A stretch of 64,000 nt of DNA from Papio anubis (GCF_008728515.1 NC_044990.1:9011156-9075155); one strand, 5' to 3'. Shown: positions 1 through 10,589, numbered from the stretch's first letter. Numbers and translations: made by a program. The notes: generated from the sequence alone by a model not told the origin.

Positions 1-600
1 AGGACAAGCCTGCATGCTCTGTGGCCTCTGGAAAGTATCCCACACTGTCCAGTGGTCATGACAGGAGGGTCCACAGTGAGCGCCAGGGTGGCAGAGAACT
101 GGGCTGGTATCTAAATCAGATAATGTTGACAGAAGAAAGCATTGACAGCGCGACTCAGAGTGTGTGTGCCACAGCTGACACCTCTTGTTTCCCCCTGTCC
201 TGCCTCCTCAGGGATGATGAAGGGCTTAGGGGAAAATTGCATAGGTTTTCCGTTCCCAGTGCTCATCAGTTTTCTTTGCTTCTGGACTCTCGCAGCCTCT
301 CCTCTGTGCCTGCTCTTGTTCCTGCTCCACGTCCCGGCCACCCACACTCTAGTGCTCCTACCACTGCCTACCACAGGGGCACTCCCTCCTGGTTCCTTAA
401 GTGATCCCAGCCCTTTTGGCCATGGCTTAGAAATTCCATAGGCTCTTCGCACCTATTTTATATCTAAGCAGTTCAAACATGTAAGCAATATTCACGTATT
501 GCCCTCCAAGAGACTTAGAGACAGAGTGGTGGAGATGCTCAGTGCGCCAGCTTCCACCATGCGAGACATGGGCTGCCCTAGGGTGGCTGAGAAGGGCCGA
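1..600. other. Unassigned sequence
   Basis: I recognise no repeat or gene here. Open frames exist on both strands, but they overlap each other and show no domain, splice context or family similarity that I can see. Confidence 0.5.
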
Positions 601-1097
601 GTGATGGTTCATTGTATGTGTCAACTTGACCAGGCTTAGGAATGCGCAGGTAGCTGGTGAAATGCCCGTAGGGTGCTGCTGCTGCTGCTGCTGCTGGAAC
701 AGACGAGCATGGGAATTGGTGGGCTGCGTAAACATCCGCCCTCACTAATGTCAGCGTGCACCAGCCCATCCAGTGAGGGCTTGGATAGAGCAGAAAGGCA
801 GAGGAAGTCCTTCTTCTTCAGCTGAGACAACCATCTTCTCCCACCGTCGACATCAGAGTGCTCGGTTTTTTTTAGACTCCAGGACTTACACAGCCTCCCG
901 CCCTGTGTTCTCGGGCGTTTGGCCTCAGACTGGGAGTCACACCATTGGCTCCTGGTTCTCAGGCCTTTGGATTCAGACTGAATTACGTCACCAGCTGTCC
1001 CAACTCTCCAGCTGGCAGACAGCAGATCACAGGACTTCTTGGCCTTCATAATTGCATGAGCCAATTCCCTAATAAGTGTCCTTTTATACACAGACAC
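601..1097 (-). mobile_element. ERVL-type LTR remnant, MLT2-like
   Basis: The stretch holds the landmark 'tgtgtcaacttgac' near its left end and 'cataattgcatgagccaatt' near its right end. In between are the repeated pieces about a catalogued 'caccattggctcctgg' motif. Read on the minus strand these match the order seen in MLT2-type LTRs of the ERVL group. It is strongly diverged. The family name is from memory and could be a related LTR. A short CTG repeat lies inside it. Confidence 0.5.
674..696 (+). repeat. (TGC)n trinucleotide repeat
   Basis: About 7.7 perfect TGC/CTG units in a row, inside the LTR remnant. On the minus strand it reads as CAG. Confidence 0.95.
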
Positions 1098-1330
1098 ACA
1101 CTTGACCCTTGAACAACATGGGTGTGAACTTACACTAACACTGTTTTGTGAGTCCGCTTATACTCACGTTTTTTAAATAAAAGTTACACCAAGTGTACCT
1201 GCCTCTCCTGCCCCCTCCCATCTCCTTTGCCTCTTCTGCCTCTGCCACCCCTAAGACAGTAAGACCAACCCCACCTCCTCCTCAGCCTACTCACTGTGAA
1301 GACGACGAGGATGAAGACATTTAAGCTAAC
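1098..1330 (+). mobile_element. Tigger/MER2-type pogo DNA transposon fragment
   Basis: The left edge reads 'cttgacccttgaacaacatg', which matches the terminal inverted repeat of the MER2/Tigger2 group. It is followed by the ACAAGTGTACC-like segment and by a stretch that in Tigger2 encodes the acidic C-terminus of a pogo-type transposase (the 'gacgacgaggatgaagac' region). The right terminal repeat is not seen, so this is a fragment. Continuation to about 1437 is possible but not supported. Confidence 0.65.
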
Positions 1331-1464
1331 ATCCAGCCCCCCTGCATGGCACCACTGATTTTACAGTGCCTTGGTCACCTGTAGGCAACTCCTGTGAAAA
1401 GCACAAAATTACGAAAACTTCTTTTAAGTGACCCAATGGTTTTATCTTAGTGCATATTCATGGG

Positions 1465-1640
1465 GGCATTGTGGCCTGGTGGAAAGAGCTGTGAGCAGAC
1501 AACCCAGATATCTGGGTTCTAGCACCATCTTTTAGATCCAGTAACTCTAAGTTATTGGGCAAATAACATAACATCTCTTAGTCTCATTTTTTTCCCTATA
1601 AAATAAAAAGGCTTGGACAATGAGAGCTCTGAGGTTAGTT
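1465..1640 (+). mobile_element. MIR-type SINE
   Basis: It carries the order typical of MIR/MIR3: 'gtggaaagagc', then 'tctgggttctagc', then a core with 'gggcaaataacataacatct', then 'tctcattt...aaaat'. It is ancient and diverged. Confidence 0.7.
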
Positions 1641-2064
1641 AGTTAGTTAGTGTTGTCCAGAAGAAGGATGTTCTAAAATGATGGAACTGGTTGTCCAGGG
1701 TCTCTTCCCCTCATCCTTCCTCCACCCCTCCTCCGAGGTCAGGAGTGAGGGACCGCCCCCGACTGAGCACATGGGCTATGCAAGGCCAGTGCCAAGCATG
1801 CGGGGAACAAACCAAGGATGCAAGGCTGGTGGCAGGATGGCAGGAGAGGCGATCCCTACCCATTGCCAGGAGCTTTTATTTTTATTTTATTGATTGTATT
1901 TTATTTAGCTCAAGACCTAAAGACCTGGTTCCTGCCATCAAAGAGTAAAAACATGTTATTAAAAAAGATAAAAGTGCTATGGGCCATAGGACAGGAGGTA
2001 TGTCCCCTCCTGGCACCCAACTGCATCCTTCTTGGACGAGCCCCCAGAGTCTATTTTCCCAGGG
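1641..2064. other. Unassigned sequence
   Basis: A short GTTA tandem lies near 1634-1650. The rest is moderately GC-rich sequence with no recognised repeat or gene. Confidence 0.4.
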
Positions 2065-2079
2065 GAAGCTGAAATTCTT

Positions 2080-2394
2080 TCTTTTTCTTTTTCTTTTTTT
2101 TTTTTTTTTTTTGAGATAGTGTCTCACTCTGTTGCCCAGGTTGGAGTGCAGTGATGCAGTCTCGGCTCACTGCAACTTCTGCCTCCTGGGTTCAAGCCAT
2201 CCTCCTGCCTCAGCCTCCCAGGTAGCTGGGATTACAGGTACACAACACCACGCCTGGCTAATTTTTGTATTTTTAGTAGAAATGGGGTTTCACCATGTTA
2301 GTCGGGCTGGTCTCGAACTCCTGACCTGAGGTGATTGGCCCGCCTCGGCCTCCCAAAGTGCTGGGATTACAGGCATGAGCCATCCTGCCCAGTA
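2080..2394 (-). mobile_element. Alu, full length, minus strand
   Basis: A poly-T run at 2084-2112 leads into 'gagatagtgtctcactctg', and the element ends in 'ggcatgagccatcctgccca'. A 15-bp target-site duplication, gaagctgaaattctt, lies at 2065-2079 and 2395-2409. Open frames here are Alu-derived and not genes. Confidence 0.97.
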
Positions 2395-2409
2395 GAAGCT
2401 GAAATTCTT

Positions 2410-3270
2410 ATAAACTTGCCACACTCAAATGAGGTAGACAATGCTGCTGAAGATAAAATGCACAAATATCTGTGAACTTGGAACGCAGAATTCAATGAGC
2501 AGACTTGAAATTCTTAAATGGCATAAGAGGAGAATACACAGGACGAAAAAGGTAGGTAGAAGCAAGGGAGCAGAGGCGACAAAAAGAGGCAATGAGGGAC
2601 ATTTCAAGAATCAGGAGCAGACACAGGCAGGTTGAGCCTCGAAGAATCAGCCCAGGCATTGTCTCCTGCCTCCAGTGGGATTTCCTGAGCAAATGAACTC
2701 TCTTTATATCATCACAGCAAGTGACAGGAGGAGGTGGGAATCTTGGGATCACTCTTCAGACACCTTCACAGAGGGAAACCCAGGGCAGGGGGAAATGCCT
2801 GGGGTGGGGGGTGGGATGCAGGGGACCCCAGCTCCCCACCCCCCCAGCCTTTCCAGGGGGTCTCTTATCTTCCACTCGGATGCAGCATGGTTATTTCTCA
2901 AAGCCTTTAAAATACTATTTTTACCAGGAGCACATTCTTTTTTCTTCCAAAAGAACAAAAGGATTGCAACCCACATGCTCCTCAGAGTGGCAGCCCTGAG
3001 GGAAGGCAGAGCTCAGATGTACAGATCCAGGGAGCTTGGCCCCCGCACGCCCACACCTCCTCTTCCCCACACAAACGGAACCAACGTGAATGCTGCGGGC
3101 TTGGTATTGTCACCCCGCCTGAAATAAACCAGCAAAAATAGTACAGCACGATGAGTGACAGGGCTTCACAGCCAACGTGCTTCTCTGTAGTAGCTTTGGC
3201 CATTAACAATTAGCACTGTAGTTGTAAGAACGGACGGGGATTTCTCTCTTTTTGTCTTTTTCTTTGTGAC
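2410..3270. other. Unassigned, with G-run and C-run cluster
   Basis: I recognise no repeat family. The strand holds four or more G-runs at 2783-2815 and C-runs at 2832-2847, which could form a G-quadruplex on one strand or pair with each other. Several overlapping open frames have no visible domain. Confidence 0.5.
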
Positions 3271-3298
3271 CTCTCTCTCTCTCTACACACACACACCC
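3271..3298 (+). repeat. (CT)n(AC)n dinucleotide repeats
   Basis: About seven CT units run directly into about seven AC units. Confidence 0.9.
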
Positions 3299-3580
3299 CA
3301 CAGAGCCTGGTAGCCTGATTTATTCCACCACAAGGAAATTCTGTCCTGCTTTTTCATAGTTCATATTTTCAATGTGCCTTAGCATTTCCGAGGAGGCTAA
3401 TTTAGTATTATTGTCATTCAGTCATTCAGGAAAAGCTAAAACTTCCACTCACTGTTTTTACTTTTCTTTCTTTTCTTTCCTCCAAATAACAAGTCCTTAA
3501 GGATCTTACTCAGAAATACCAATATGATGTTTTCCTTGTCCTCACACATGACTAGGTCAGAGCTTGATAATGGAAGTACT

Positions 3581-3613
3581 TACGTGTGTGTGTGTGTGCG
3601 CGCGCACGTGTAT
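3581..3613 (+). repeat. Alternating purine-pyrimidine (TG/CG) tract, Z-DNA candidate
   Basis: Thirty-three consecutive bases alternate pyrimidine and purine: a TACG start, a TG run, a CGCGCG core, then CACGTGTAT. CG and TG alternation is the classic Z-DNA-forming composition. Confidence 0.9.
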
Positions 3614-6600
3614 TTCATTATCTATACATGTATTTTTTTTAAATCTGGTGAAAACTACCCAACAGCTCTGCAGTCTGTCTTAACTTTCAGAGTTTCTCTG
3701 AAGATGGAAAATATTAAGTGTATTACTCATGCAATTATTTTAAACTGGAAGGCAAAGGGAGAGTGGGTGATTCATCTCCAACTCCAGAGACAAAGAGCAA
3801 ATCAGGGCTAGAGACACTTCCCTCAGGCCTCAGGCCTCCGAACTTTGGGAGAAGCTGAAGGATGGGTATCTCCTGGGAGAAGCTCTCGGTCTGTGTTTGG
3901 GGAATCACTCAGGCCTCACTGCCTTCCCTGAATCCTGCCCCTGAGCCCTTGCCCACCTTGGGGACCTTGTACGGTGCCTGGCCGGAACTGCAAACATGAC
4001 TAGGAGGACATCTGGATTCTGTGTGGAGTGCTCCCCGGCACCTGCTCTGGACCATCCTGGGAGGTCCTCCCAAAGGCCATGAGAACCCGGGAGCCAAGGG
4101 AAGAGCTGGAGCCAGCATCGCCTCCTGAAGTTCATGGTCACCTTCACCACCTGGTGTCTTCCCACCACCAGCCCTGAAGCCTGGGAAATGACCTCGCCCA
4201 TCTGCTGTTCTGGGGCAAATGGACAGGGCTGAGCTGAGCTCCCAAGGCTTCCTGGCCTCTGAATCCACACAGCACTTAAGAAACAGAAACAAGAAAGGGA
4301 CCGAAAAAAAGAAGTACAGATATGGCTTAAAGAAAACCGTGATTGGAGATTTGCTGTACAGGAAATAATAAATCAGGGTGATGATCCTTGGAGCAGGCAC
4401 CTGCTAACACTTTCTGTAAAGATAAGCCAGTTTCACCTTAAAGAGGATATTAAACAGATCTGTCAACTCCAGGCAAACTAGGTTGGCCAAATAAACTGAC
4501 AATTAATAGATAGCCCCAAAGACAAACGGCATTCTGAGAAGATTCGCTTAAAGGCTGGCATTTTGAAAAAAGAGTGTTTAGGGAAGAGATGATGGAGTTA
4601 AAGGATCAAGTACCAGGCAAGAAATACAGCTCCTCCCAGCTGCAGCCTGAAGTGCCTCATCCTGAACCCATGCTCTGCCTCTTAGGGCTGAAATCGAAAC
4701 GTATGAGTCACTTGACCAGAAAATTACAACGTCCCTTTTAAATATCTAGTTTTTAAAGGGTTAATCTACTCTCTAATGTTTTCATTTCAAACGAAGTAAG
4801 ACCTAGGTTTTTTTGTTTGTTTGTTTTGTTTTTTTTTAAGTCGGAGTAACTTTCTAAACATATAATAGAAATCTAGAAAGATTGCAGAAGACTATAAAAT
4901 AATAAGGTTTAAAGCGGTCTCCCAAGAACAGGCTGAGCCCGTACAACGGGAGCACTGATTTGTTATTTGTTCACAGCCAAAGACAGAAAGTGAAGCGCAA
5001 CTCAATCTTCAGGTCATCAGCACATTAACTGTGGCTTCGTTTTTAAAAATCTGCTTCTGAGGCTAAATGTTTCAGTAGGAACTTCTTTTTGATCACATCC
5101 AGTTGGAAACTACTGATTTTCACCACAATGCTCCAAGTTCCACTAATGTTTGCTTTTTCGGTCATAAGGAGCTACACAGGGAGGACTTCCAAAAGCAGGT
5201 GGAGAGCGTTCCCCATGGCTCACCACCTCCATCTTTTCACCGGGAGCTGCGTCCTCTGAGCCACAGCCCTGCCTTCCATTCCAGGGCGTGCTCCTGACAT
5301 GAAATTACTCCTTGTCACAGCAGAGCAGCTAGAACGGTCTCCATGCCAACTGCTGCTCTGCAGGCTGCTGGGAGGGCTCTCTCCGCCTCTGTCTTCTCCA
5401 TCTTCTCACCCAGCCAGGTGATAGGCTGGCTTCCTTCATGATCCTAGCACCTTTCTTACCGGCAGGCTTAGACACAGGCCAGAGTCCAGAGGAGGGAGCC
5501 TCTCCCCTTCTCAGCTCCTCAGTCCCTGCTTCTTTTGTGGCTCCAGGAGGTGCACATTAGACTTGCCTGAGTCTGGGTCAGGGTAAAGAGTTTCCTTCTT
5601 CTACTTCTGAACTATCCAGATCCAAGGACAGACTTCCCAGGGTGTGACAAAGATTCTTTGTTTGGCCAAATTTCAGTAAACCTTCTGAATCTTCTCCTAG
5701 ACCTGTGTTTGCTTCCTTGTAAAATCTAGCTTCAGCAAATAATGCTGTCAAAGCAGTTTAATAAGAATCTCCCATCTTTGTTACCCGGTCACCCTCTGTA
5801 TCTGATCAAAATGCTTTACTCTTCACCCTTGGTATCTGACCACCCTGGACTGCCTTCAGCAGGAATCCTGTTCGGTTGGTTCAGCCAGAATTCCCCACAG
5901 ATTTGATGTCTCATCTTAGAGATTTTCCATCTCCTACCCACTGCTAGTTGGCTATGCATCCGCACTTATCCAGGTACCCAGAACAGAGCCCAGTTCTTCA
6001 CTGGGGCCTCTCTCCCCCTGTTGCAATGGTCCCAAATACAATTTGTCTTCCCCACTTTAACTTCTGAATGACCCTGGTTTCCTCCGGCAGGTGTTACAGA
6101 CATGACTTACTGCCCATGCAGAAGCTCTCCCTCCCCTTATCTTGGCCTTTGCATTTCTCTTCCAAGTTTGAATTGCTGGCTTTGGTTGGCGGCTCAATCC
6201 TCCTGCATCCTGGAGGACTCCTTCCCAGAGCCTGGGGCCATCCACCCTCCAGGATAGCTGAGAGCAGAGTATTGTCTCCTTATCGGACCCTTTGCAGGTT
6301 GGCCCAGGGTGGCTGCAGTCTGTCTGACATCTAGGTCTTGACCTCAGCTTGGTCACTGTGTTCTTCCCTTGGAAAGGGCCCCTTTTCTTTACCCTGGAAT
6401 TCGTAAGGCTGTTTGTCAGATCTACCCAGGGAACGTCATCTTTCCCCTGACCATCTGGCTTCCTGGTACCAGCCTTTGAAGCTGACTTGACCTGCTGGTG
6501 GGGCCCAGTCTCGCTTCTTCCCAGGCTGCCCTATGAGGTGGGGAGTAAAAGAGCTTGCGCACCAGCCATCCCTGATAGCACACGTGAGGGCACATCAGTG

Positions 6601-6731
6601 CGGCCTGAGAGAGTGATAAGAGCCCAGCCACCAGCACATGAAAGGTCAGGCTCCTAGACTATAAACTTCCTTCCAGATTTTTGCAATAACAATACACTGG
6701 GATGTTTCTGGACCAGAAAAACAGGGGGCTG
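3614..6731. other. Unassigned sequence, possibly including old LTR material
   Basis: A T-rich TTTG run lies at 4808-4838. The rest I could not assign to a family. The section at about 5330-6060 has the pyrimidine-rich, retroviral-LTR-like look of old ERV sequence, but I cannot name it. The longest minus-strand open frame (about 3909-4400) has no recognisable domain and probably arises by chance. Confidence 0.4.
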
Positions 6732-7009
6732 GGCTGGGCACGGTGGCTCACGCCTGTAATCCCAGAACTTTGAGAGGCTGAGGTAGGCGGATCACCTGAG
6801 GTCAGGAGTTTGAGACCAGCCTGGCCAATATGGTAAAACCCTGTCTCTACTAAAAAATACAAACGTTAGCCAGGCATGGTGGGTGCCTGTAATCCCAGCT
6901 TCTTGGGAGGCTGAGGCAAGAGAATCGCTTGAACCTGGGAGGCGGAAGTTGCAGTGAGCTGCGATCATGCCACTGCGCTCCAGCCTGGGAGACAGAGCGA
7001 GACTCTGTC
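6732..7009 (+). mobile_element. Alu, plus strand
   Basis: It starts 'ggctgggcacggtggctcac' and ends 'gagcgagactctgtc'. Both monomers are present. Its A-tail has been replaced by the very long purine microsatellite that follows. No clear target-site duplication was found. Confidence 0.96.
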
Positions 7010-7102
7010 GAAAGGAAGGAAGGAAGGAAGGAAGGAAGGAAGGGAGGGAGGGAGGGAGGGAGGGAGGGAGGGAGGGAGGAAGAGAGAGAGAGAGAGAGAG
7101 AG

Positions 7103-7140
<38 letters not shown>

Positions 7141-7323
7141 GAAGGAAGGAAGGAAGGAAGGAAGGAAGGAAGGAAGGAAGGAAGGAAGGAAGGAAGGAAG
7201 GAAGGAAGGAAAGAAGGAAAGAAAGAAAGAAAGAGAGAGAGAGAAAGAAAGAAAAGAAGGAAATAAAAGAAGGAAAGAAAGAAAGAAAAGAAAGAAAGAA
7301 AAGAAGGAAAGAAAGAAAGAAAA
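7010..7323 (+). repeat. Compound polypurine microsatellite (GGAA, GGGA, GA, GAAA)
   Basis: Positions 7010-7263 are purine only. After a single T at 7264, purines continue to 7323. The order is GGAA (about 7014-7041), GGGA (about 7042-7078, about nine GGG runs), GA (7082-7105), GAAA (7106-7139), then an uninterrupted GGAA block of at least 17 units (7140-7208) and mixed GAAA/GAAAA. It follows an Alu and probably arose from its A-tail. Lysine/arginine/glutamate-rich open frames across it are low-complexity artefacts. Confidence 0.98.
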
Positions 7324-7805
7324 CGAGGCAGAAGATGTGGCTAACTGGCTAGCATGGGCCGTTTGCCACCCTGGTGTAAATGTGCTTCCTTCTTGTGCCA
7401 TCAGCATTCACATTTGGTATTTGGAGTATCTTGATGTCATTGAGCCTTTTCATACTCACTCTTTATTAGAACATGTTCTCTTTTCCCTCTATTGTGGAGA
7501 GAGAATATTGCAGCATTCTGAGTAACAGCAGGACAGTCACTGTTGTCCATGGCAACAAGGCTGCATTGCAATGCTCCATTTGGTAAACAAAGTTCAAATG
7601 GTGAGGGTGTGGTCAAGAGCTCACCGTAACCTGGAGGAGCGGCTGGGTGAGGGTGAGGCCTTTGTGGAATCCTCATTAGATCTCTTCTGCCAGGGATCTG
7701 AATATCTGAATGGATGCTTGGCTTAAATTCTTAGAGAATGAACCCAGAATAGATACCCCAAGCACATTTACCATGGTGAAAGGGAAAGAAAGGGGAGCTA
7801 GAAGT
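7324..7805. other. Unassigned sequence
   Basis: I recognise no repeat or gene. Confidence 0.4.
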
Positions 7806-8030
7806 TACCAAGTATTTACTAAGTGCCAAGTTAGGTTCGGCACGCCCATCCTCTAGGGTAATCATTCAACACCACCTACAATCCTCTGAGGTAGATGTGC
7901 TTGGTCCATTTTACAGATGAGAGACCCAAGGCTCAGGGAGAAGGCAAGCAGCTGGTCCAAGGGTTTGAGTCCTGGCTCTGCGTTTCCAACTGTGTGACCC
8001 AGGGCCCCCAGGCAGTGGTACGGTGACATT
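7806..8030 (-). mobile_element. MIR SINE, minus strand
   Basis: It reads as the reverse of MIR: 'agtatttactaagtgccaag', 'ccattttacagatgagagac', 'gctcagggag', 'gagtcctggctctgc'. The order and spacing fit an old full-length MIR. Confidence 0.85.
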
Positions 8031-8584
8031 AGAACCAGGTCCACTCAACTCCAGTGTCCACAACACCCCACCATGTCATGAGCCAAGATGTTTTAATGAG
8101 CATGACATATTTTGTCTCTGCCTCTCCTGCAAGCTTCAAAGTTCTAAGCAGTGTGGGGGTTTTCAAAAGAAGCTGGCTTCAAGTCCAGTTCTCATTAAAG
8201 CTTGGAAGATCTTTGAGTTTGGCTTGTGGCTTGCTGACACTGCAACCTACACGCAGCAGGGCTGGGGGTAGGAGAGTATTGAGCAGCAAAGCCTTTGTCA
8301 AAATAGAATTTTATTACAAACAGGGACTCTTAACCCTGGGTGTGGTCAAGGTTTAAAGATGAGAGAGTGGACACAGCCATAGAGGACTGTGAGGACGTAG
8401 GAAGGGTGTCCCAGGCCCGAGTTCTAGCACTCTACCTCACCGGACTGAGCAGGCAGCTTTCCAAAGAGCATCTGTGAGAAGTGAGGGCAGTTTTATCAGT
8501 CACACAGGAGAATGCCACCCTCGTAGTGCCTGGGCATCCTGGTTCTCTGCAAAAGCAATTAGAGATAGTGGGATCCAGAGCGGT
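8031..8584. other. Unassigned sequence
   Basis: I recognise no repeat or gene between the MIR and the small L1 insertion. Confidence 0.4.
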
Positions 8585-8601
8585 AGAAATGCAATGTTTT
8601 C

Positions 8602-8732
8602 TTTTTTTCATTATTATTATACTTTAAGCTCTGGAATACATGTGCAGAACGTGCAGGTTTGTTACATAGGTATACACGTGCCATGGTGGTTTGCTGCACC
8701 CATTAACCCATCGTCTAGGCTTTAAGCCCCGC
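8602..8732 (-). mobile_element. 5'-truncated L1 3' end, minus strand
   Basis: After a short T-run it reads 'cattattattatactttaag', then 'acatgtgcagaacgtgcagg' and 'gtatacacgtgccatgg', which is the reverse of the L1 3' UTR end. Only about 130 bp were inserted. It is flanked by a 17-bp target-site duplication, agaaatgcaatgttttc (8585-8601) and agaaatacaatgttttc (8733-8749), with one mismatch. Confidence 0.93.
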
Positions 8733-8885
8733 AGAAATACAATGTTTTCATTCTACTTTAGTGATTTCACTTTGCCCTTTTCTAGGCAGAGTAGCTATGA
8801 GTTGACTTTGACACCCATCACTTGGTAGGGTGGGTGAGTCTGGTTGGATGGAGAAGTTGGCAGCACAAGTCAGTGCAGAACCACG

Positions 8886-9005
8886 ATGGCTAGCCCGAAG
8901 GATGAGGGTGAGGAGCCTGAATGGAATCAACTCTCAGGTTCCTCGGACAACTCCAAGACCAGTGAGGGGCTGAGAGCTAAATGCAAACCCACCCAGGAGC
9001 TGCAG
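8886..9005 (+). CDS. Candidate first coding exon of an unidentified gene
   Basis: The proposed exon runs 8786-9005. The acceptor 'tttgcccttttctag' ends at 8785; an alternative AG ends at 8789. The start ATG at 8886 has A at -3 and G at +4, a strong Kozak context. The frame stays open for 40 codons and ends in phase 0 at the donor CAG|gtatgt (9005/9006). The predicted peptide begins MASPKDEGEEPEWNQL and is hydrophilic and rich in Glu, Ser and Lys, as in the disordered N-terminus of many nuclear proteins. I do not recognise the protein and see no partner exon in this window. The frame stays open past the donor to 9089, so splicing is inferred rather than forced. It could also be a chance open segment or part of a non-coding transcript. 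Confidence 0.4.
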
Positions 9006-9114
9006 GTATGTGAAATCTGTAAAGTGTTTCACTACGTGTTTAGGAACACCTCTAGTTCATTCCCTATTGTGGCTTCAGTTCTAAACTAGTCCTAGGGGAG
9101 GATAAATTTCAGGG

Positions 9115-9250
9115 CAGTGTGGAGTAGTGAAGAACACGTGGGCTTTACAAGTCAACAGACTTGGTTTGAATTGTGACTCAGTTCCCAGCTAGCTCTGTGA
9201 ATGGAGTCAGTTTCCTCCAGTGTGAGAAGGGGTCATGATGGTCATCTTAG
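9115..9250 (+). mobile_element. MIR SINE, plus strand
   Basis: Landmarks in MIR order are 'gtgaagaacacgtgggcttt', 'cagacttggtttgaattgtg', 'agctagctctgtg' and 'cagtttcctccagtgtga'. Confidence 0.8.
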
Positions 9251-10042
9251 TCAGGGACTTGGCAGAAAAAGCATGGCACAACCCCAGCGTGGAATTGAAG
9301 AGGACTCAGGCAGACTCTTTAGTGAGAGTGGGTGGGGACATGGCGCACCCAGTGCAGGCACTAGCAACAGTGGGCAGCAACAGAGGAGCATTTTGTTGGA
9401 ACCAGGGGAGAAACGCAGAGGCAGGAGAGGAGCTGCCAGCAGGAGCTGGGCTGGAGGTCGAGGAGCACATCCACTGCCAGCTGCAGCCCACAAGGTGGGC
9501 AGGGGACAGACACCCTGCTGTCTCCTCTCCCTCTCCCATGGCCTACCGGAGCCTCCATGGGCCTGGCCTGACCCCATCAGCAGCCTGAGGGTTAAGAACC
9601 CAGATTGATGCCGTTCATTAGGGTCAGCCTCCAGAGCACGAAGCAGGGCAGAGATGGTGGACAATGGATCTCCAGGACCAAATGGAGAGTCTCCATTTGG
9701 TGAGTACCTGGTGAGTACCAGGACAGTCAAATAATATATTCAGTGCCAAGTATGTTCTGTGGGAGGTCAGAATACGCCCACCAAAATATGAAGGATTGTG
9801 GAGCTAAAGGCAATTAAGAAGCGGATATATGAAAGATCTCTGCCCTCGCTGTCTTTGCCTAAAAGCAGGGCATAGATTCACAAAAACAACGTTAGACTCT
9901 TACAGGCCTGACAATGATACCAGAGGAATCTACTTTAACAAGCTCTACTAATTTGCTTTTATCTGCCAGTCATTTGCCTTCCCCCAAGTTGCCACCCCTA
10001 GAGACTCAAAGTCCTTTTTTTTTTTTTTGTCTTATCACTTTT
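9251..10042. other. Unassigned, GC-rich then LTR-like
   Basis: Positions 9251-9720 are GC-rich with overlapping open frames on both strands but no domain or splice signal. At about 9770-10015 a segment ('cccaccaaaatatgaaggat' onward) has the look of an old LTR that I cannot name. A T-run lies at 10016-10028. Confidence 0.35.
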
Positions 10043-10058
10043 ATAAAAATGCACTGTG

Positions 10059-10366
10059 GGCCGGGTACGATGGCTCAGGCCTGTAATCCCAGCACTCTGG
10101 GAGGCTGAGGCAGGCGGATCACGAGGTCAGGAGGTCAAGCCCAGCACGGCCAACATGGTAAAATCCCATCTCTACTAAAGATACAAAAAATTAGCCAGGC
10201 TTGATGGCACACACCTGTAATCCCAGCTACTTGGGAGGCTGAGGCAGGAGAATCGCTTGAACGCAGGAGGTGGAGGTTGCAGTGAGCCAAGATCGCACCA
10301 TTGCACTCCAGCCTGGGCAACAGGGCGAGACTCCATCTAAAAAAAAAAAAAGAAAAAGAAAAAAAC
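10059..10366 (+). mobile_element. Alu, full length, plus strand
   Basis: It starts 'ggccgggtacgatggctc' and ends in an A-rich tail (10339-10365). The target-site duplication tgcactgtg lies at 10050-10058 and 10367-10375. Confidence 0.97.
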
Positions 10367-10589
10367 TGCACTGTGCTTTGTTGAAGATGCTACCTAAGAT
10401 GGAAGTCAAAGTTACCTCTTTGAGAAGTACCCAGTGCTGGGTGTTTCCCATACACATGCGAAATGTACATGTTCATAGCTTCTGTTTGCTTTTCTCCTGT
10501 TAATCTGTCTGTTGTTATAGGAACCTGTTCCAAGTCACAAGCTATGGGGGTTATTTTTCCCCTACAGTTTCAAGCTCCATGTTAGGTCT

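Noticed and set aside
1098..1330. Possibility of an active Tigger transposase
   Set aside because: Only the terminal part is present, and no catalytic domain is seen.
3909..4400. 163-codon minus-strand open frame
   Set aside because: It overlaps another open frame on the same strand, has no domain, and is of a length expected by chance in GC-rich DNA.
6929..7525. Long open frame of Lys/Arg/Glu/Gly repeats, with Phe/Leu/Ser-rich counterparts on the other strand
   Set aside because: It is produced by the Alu and the purine microsatellite. It has no start context, splice signal or non-repeat protein content.
9251..9730. Overlapping open frames on both strands
   Set aside because: They are shadows of GC-rich sequence. 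There is no domain, no Kozak-plus-donor combination and no similarity that I can recognise.
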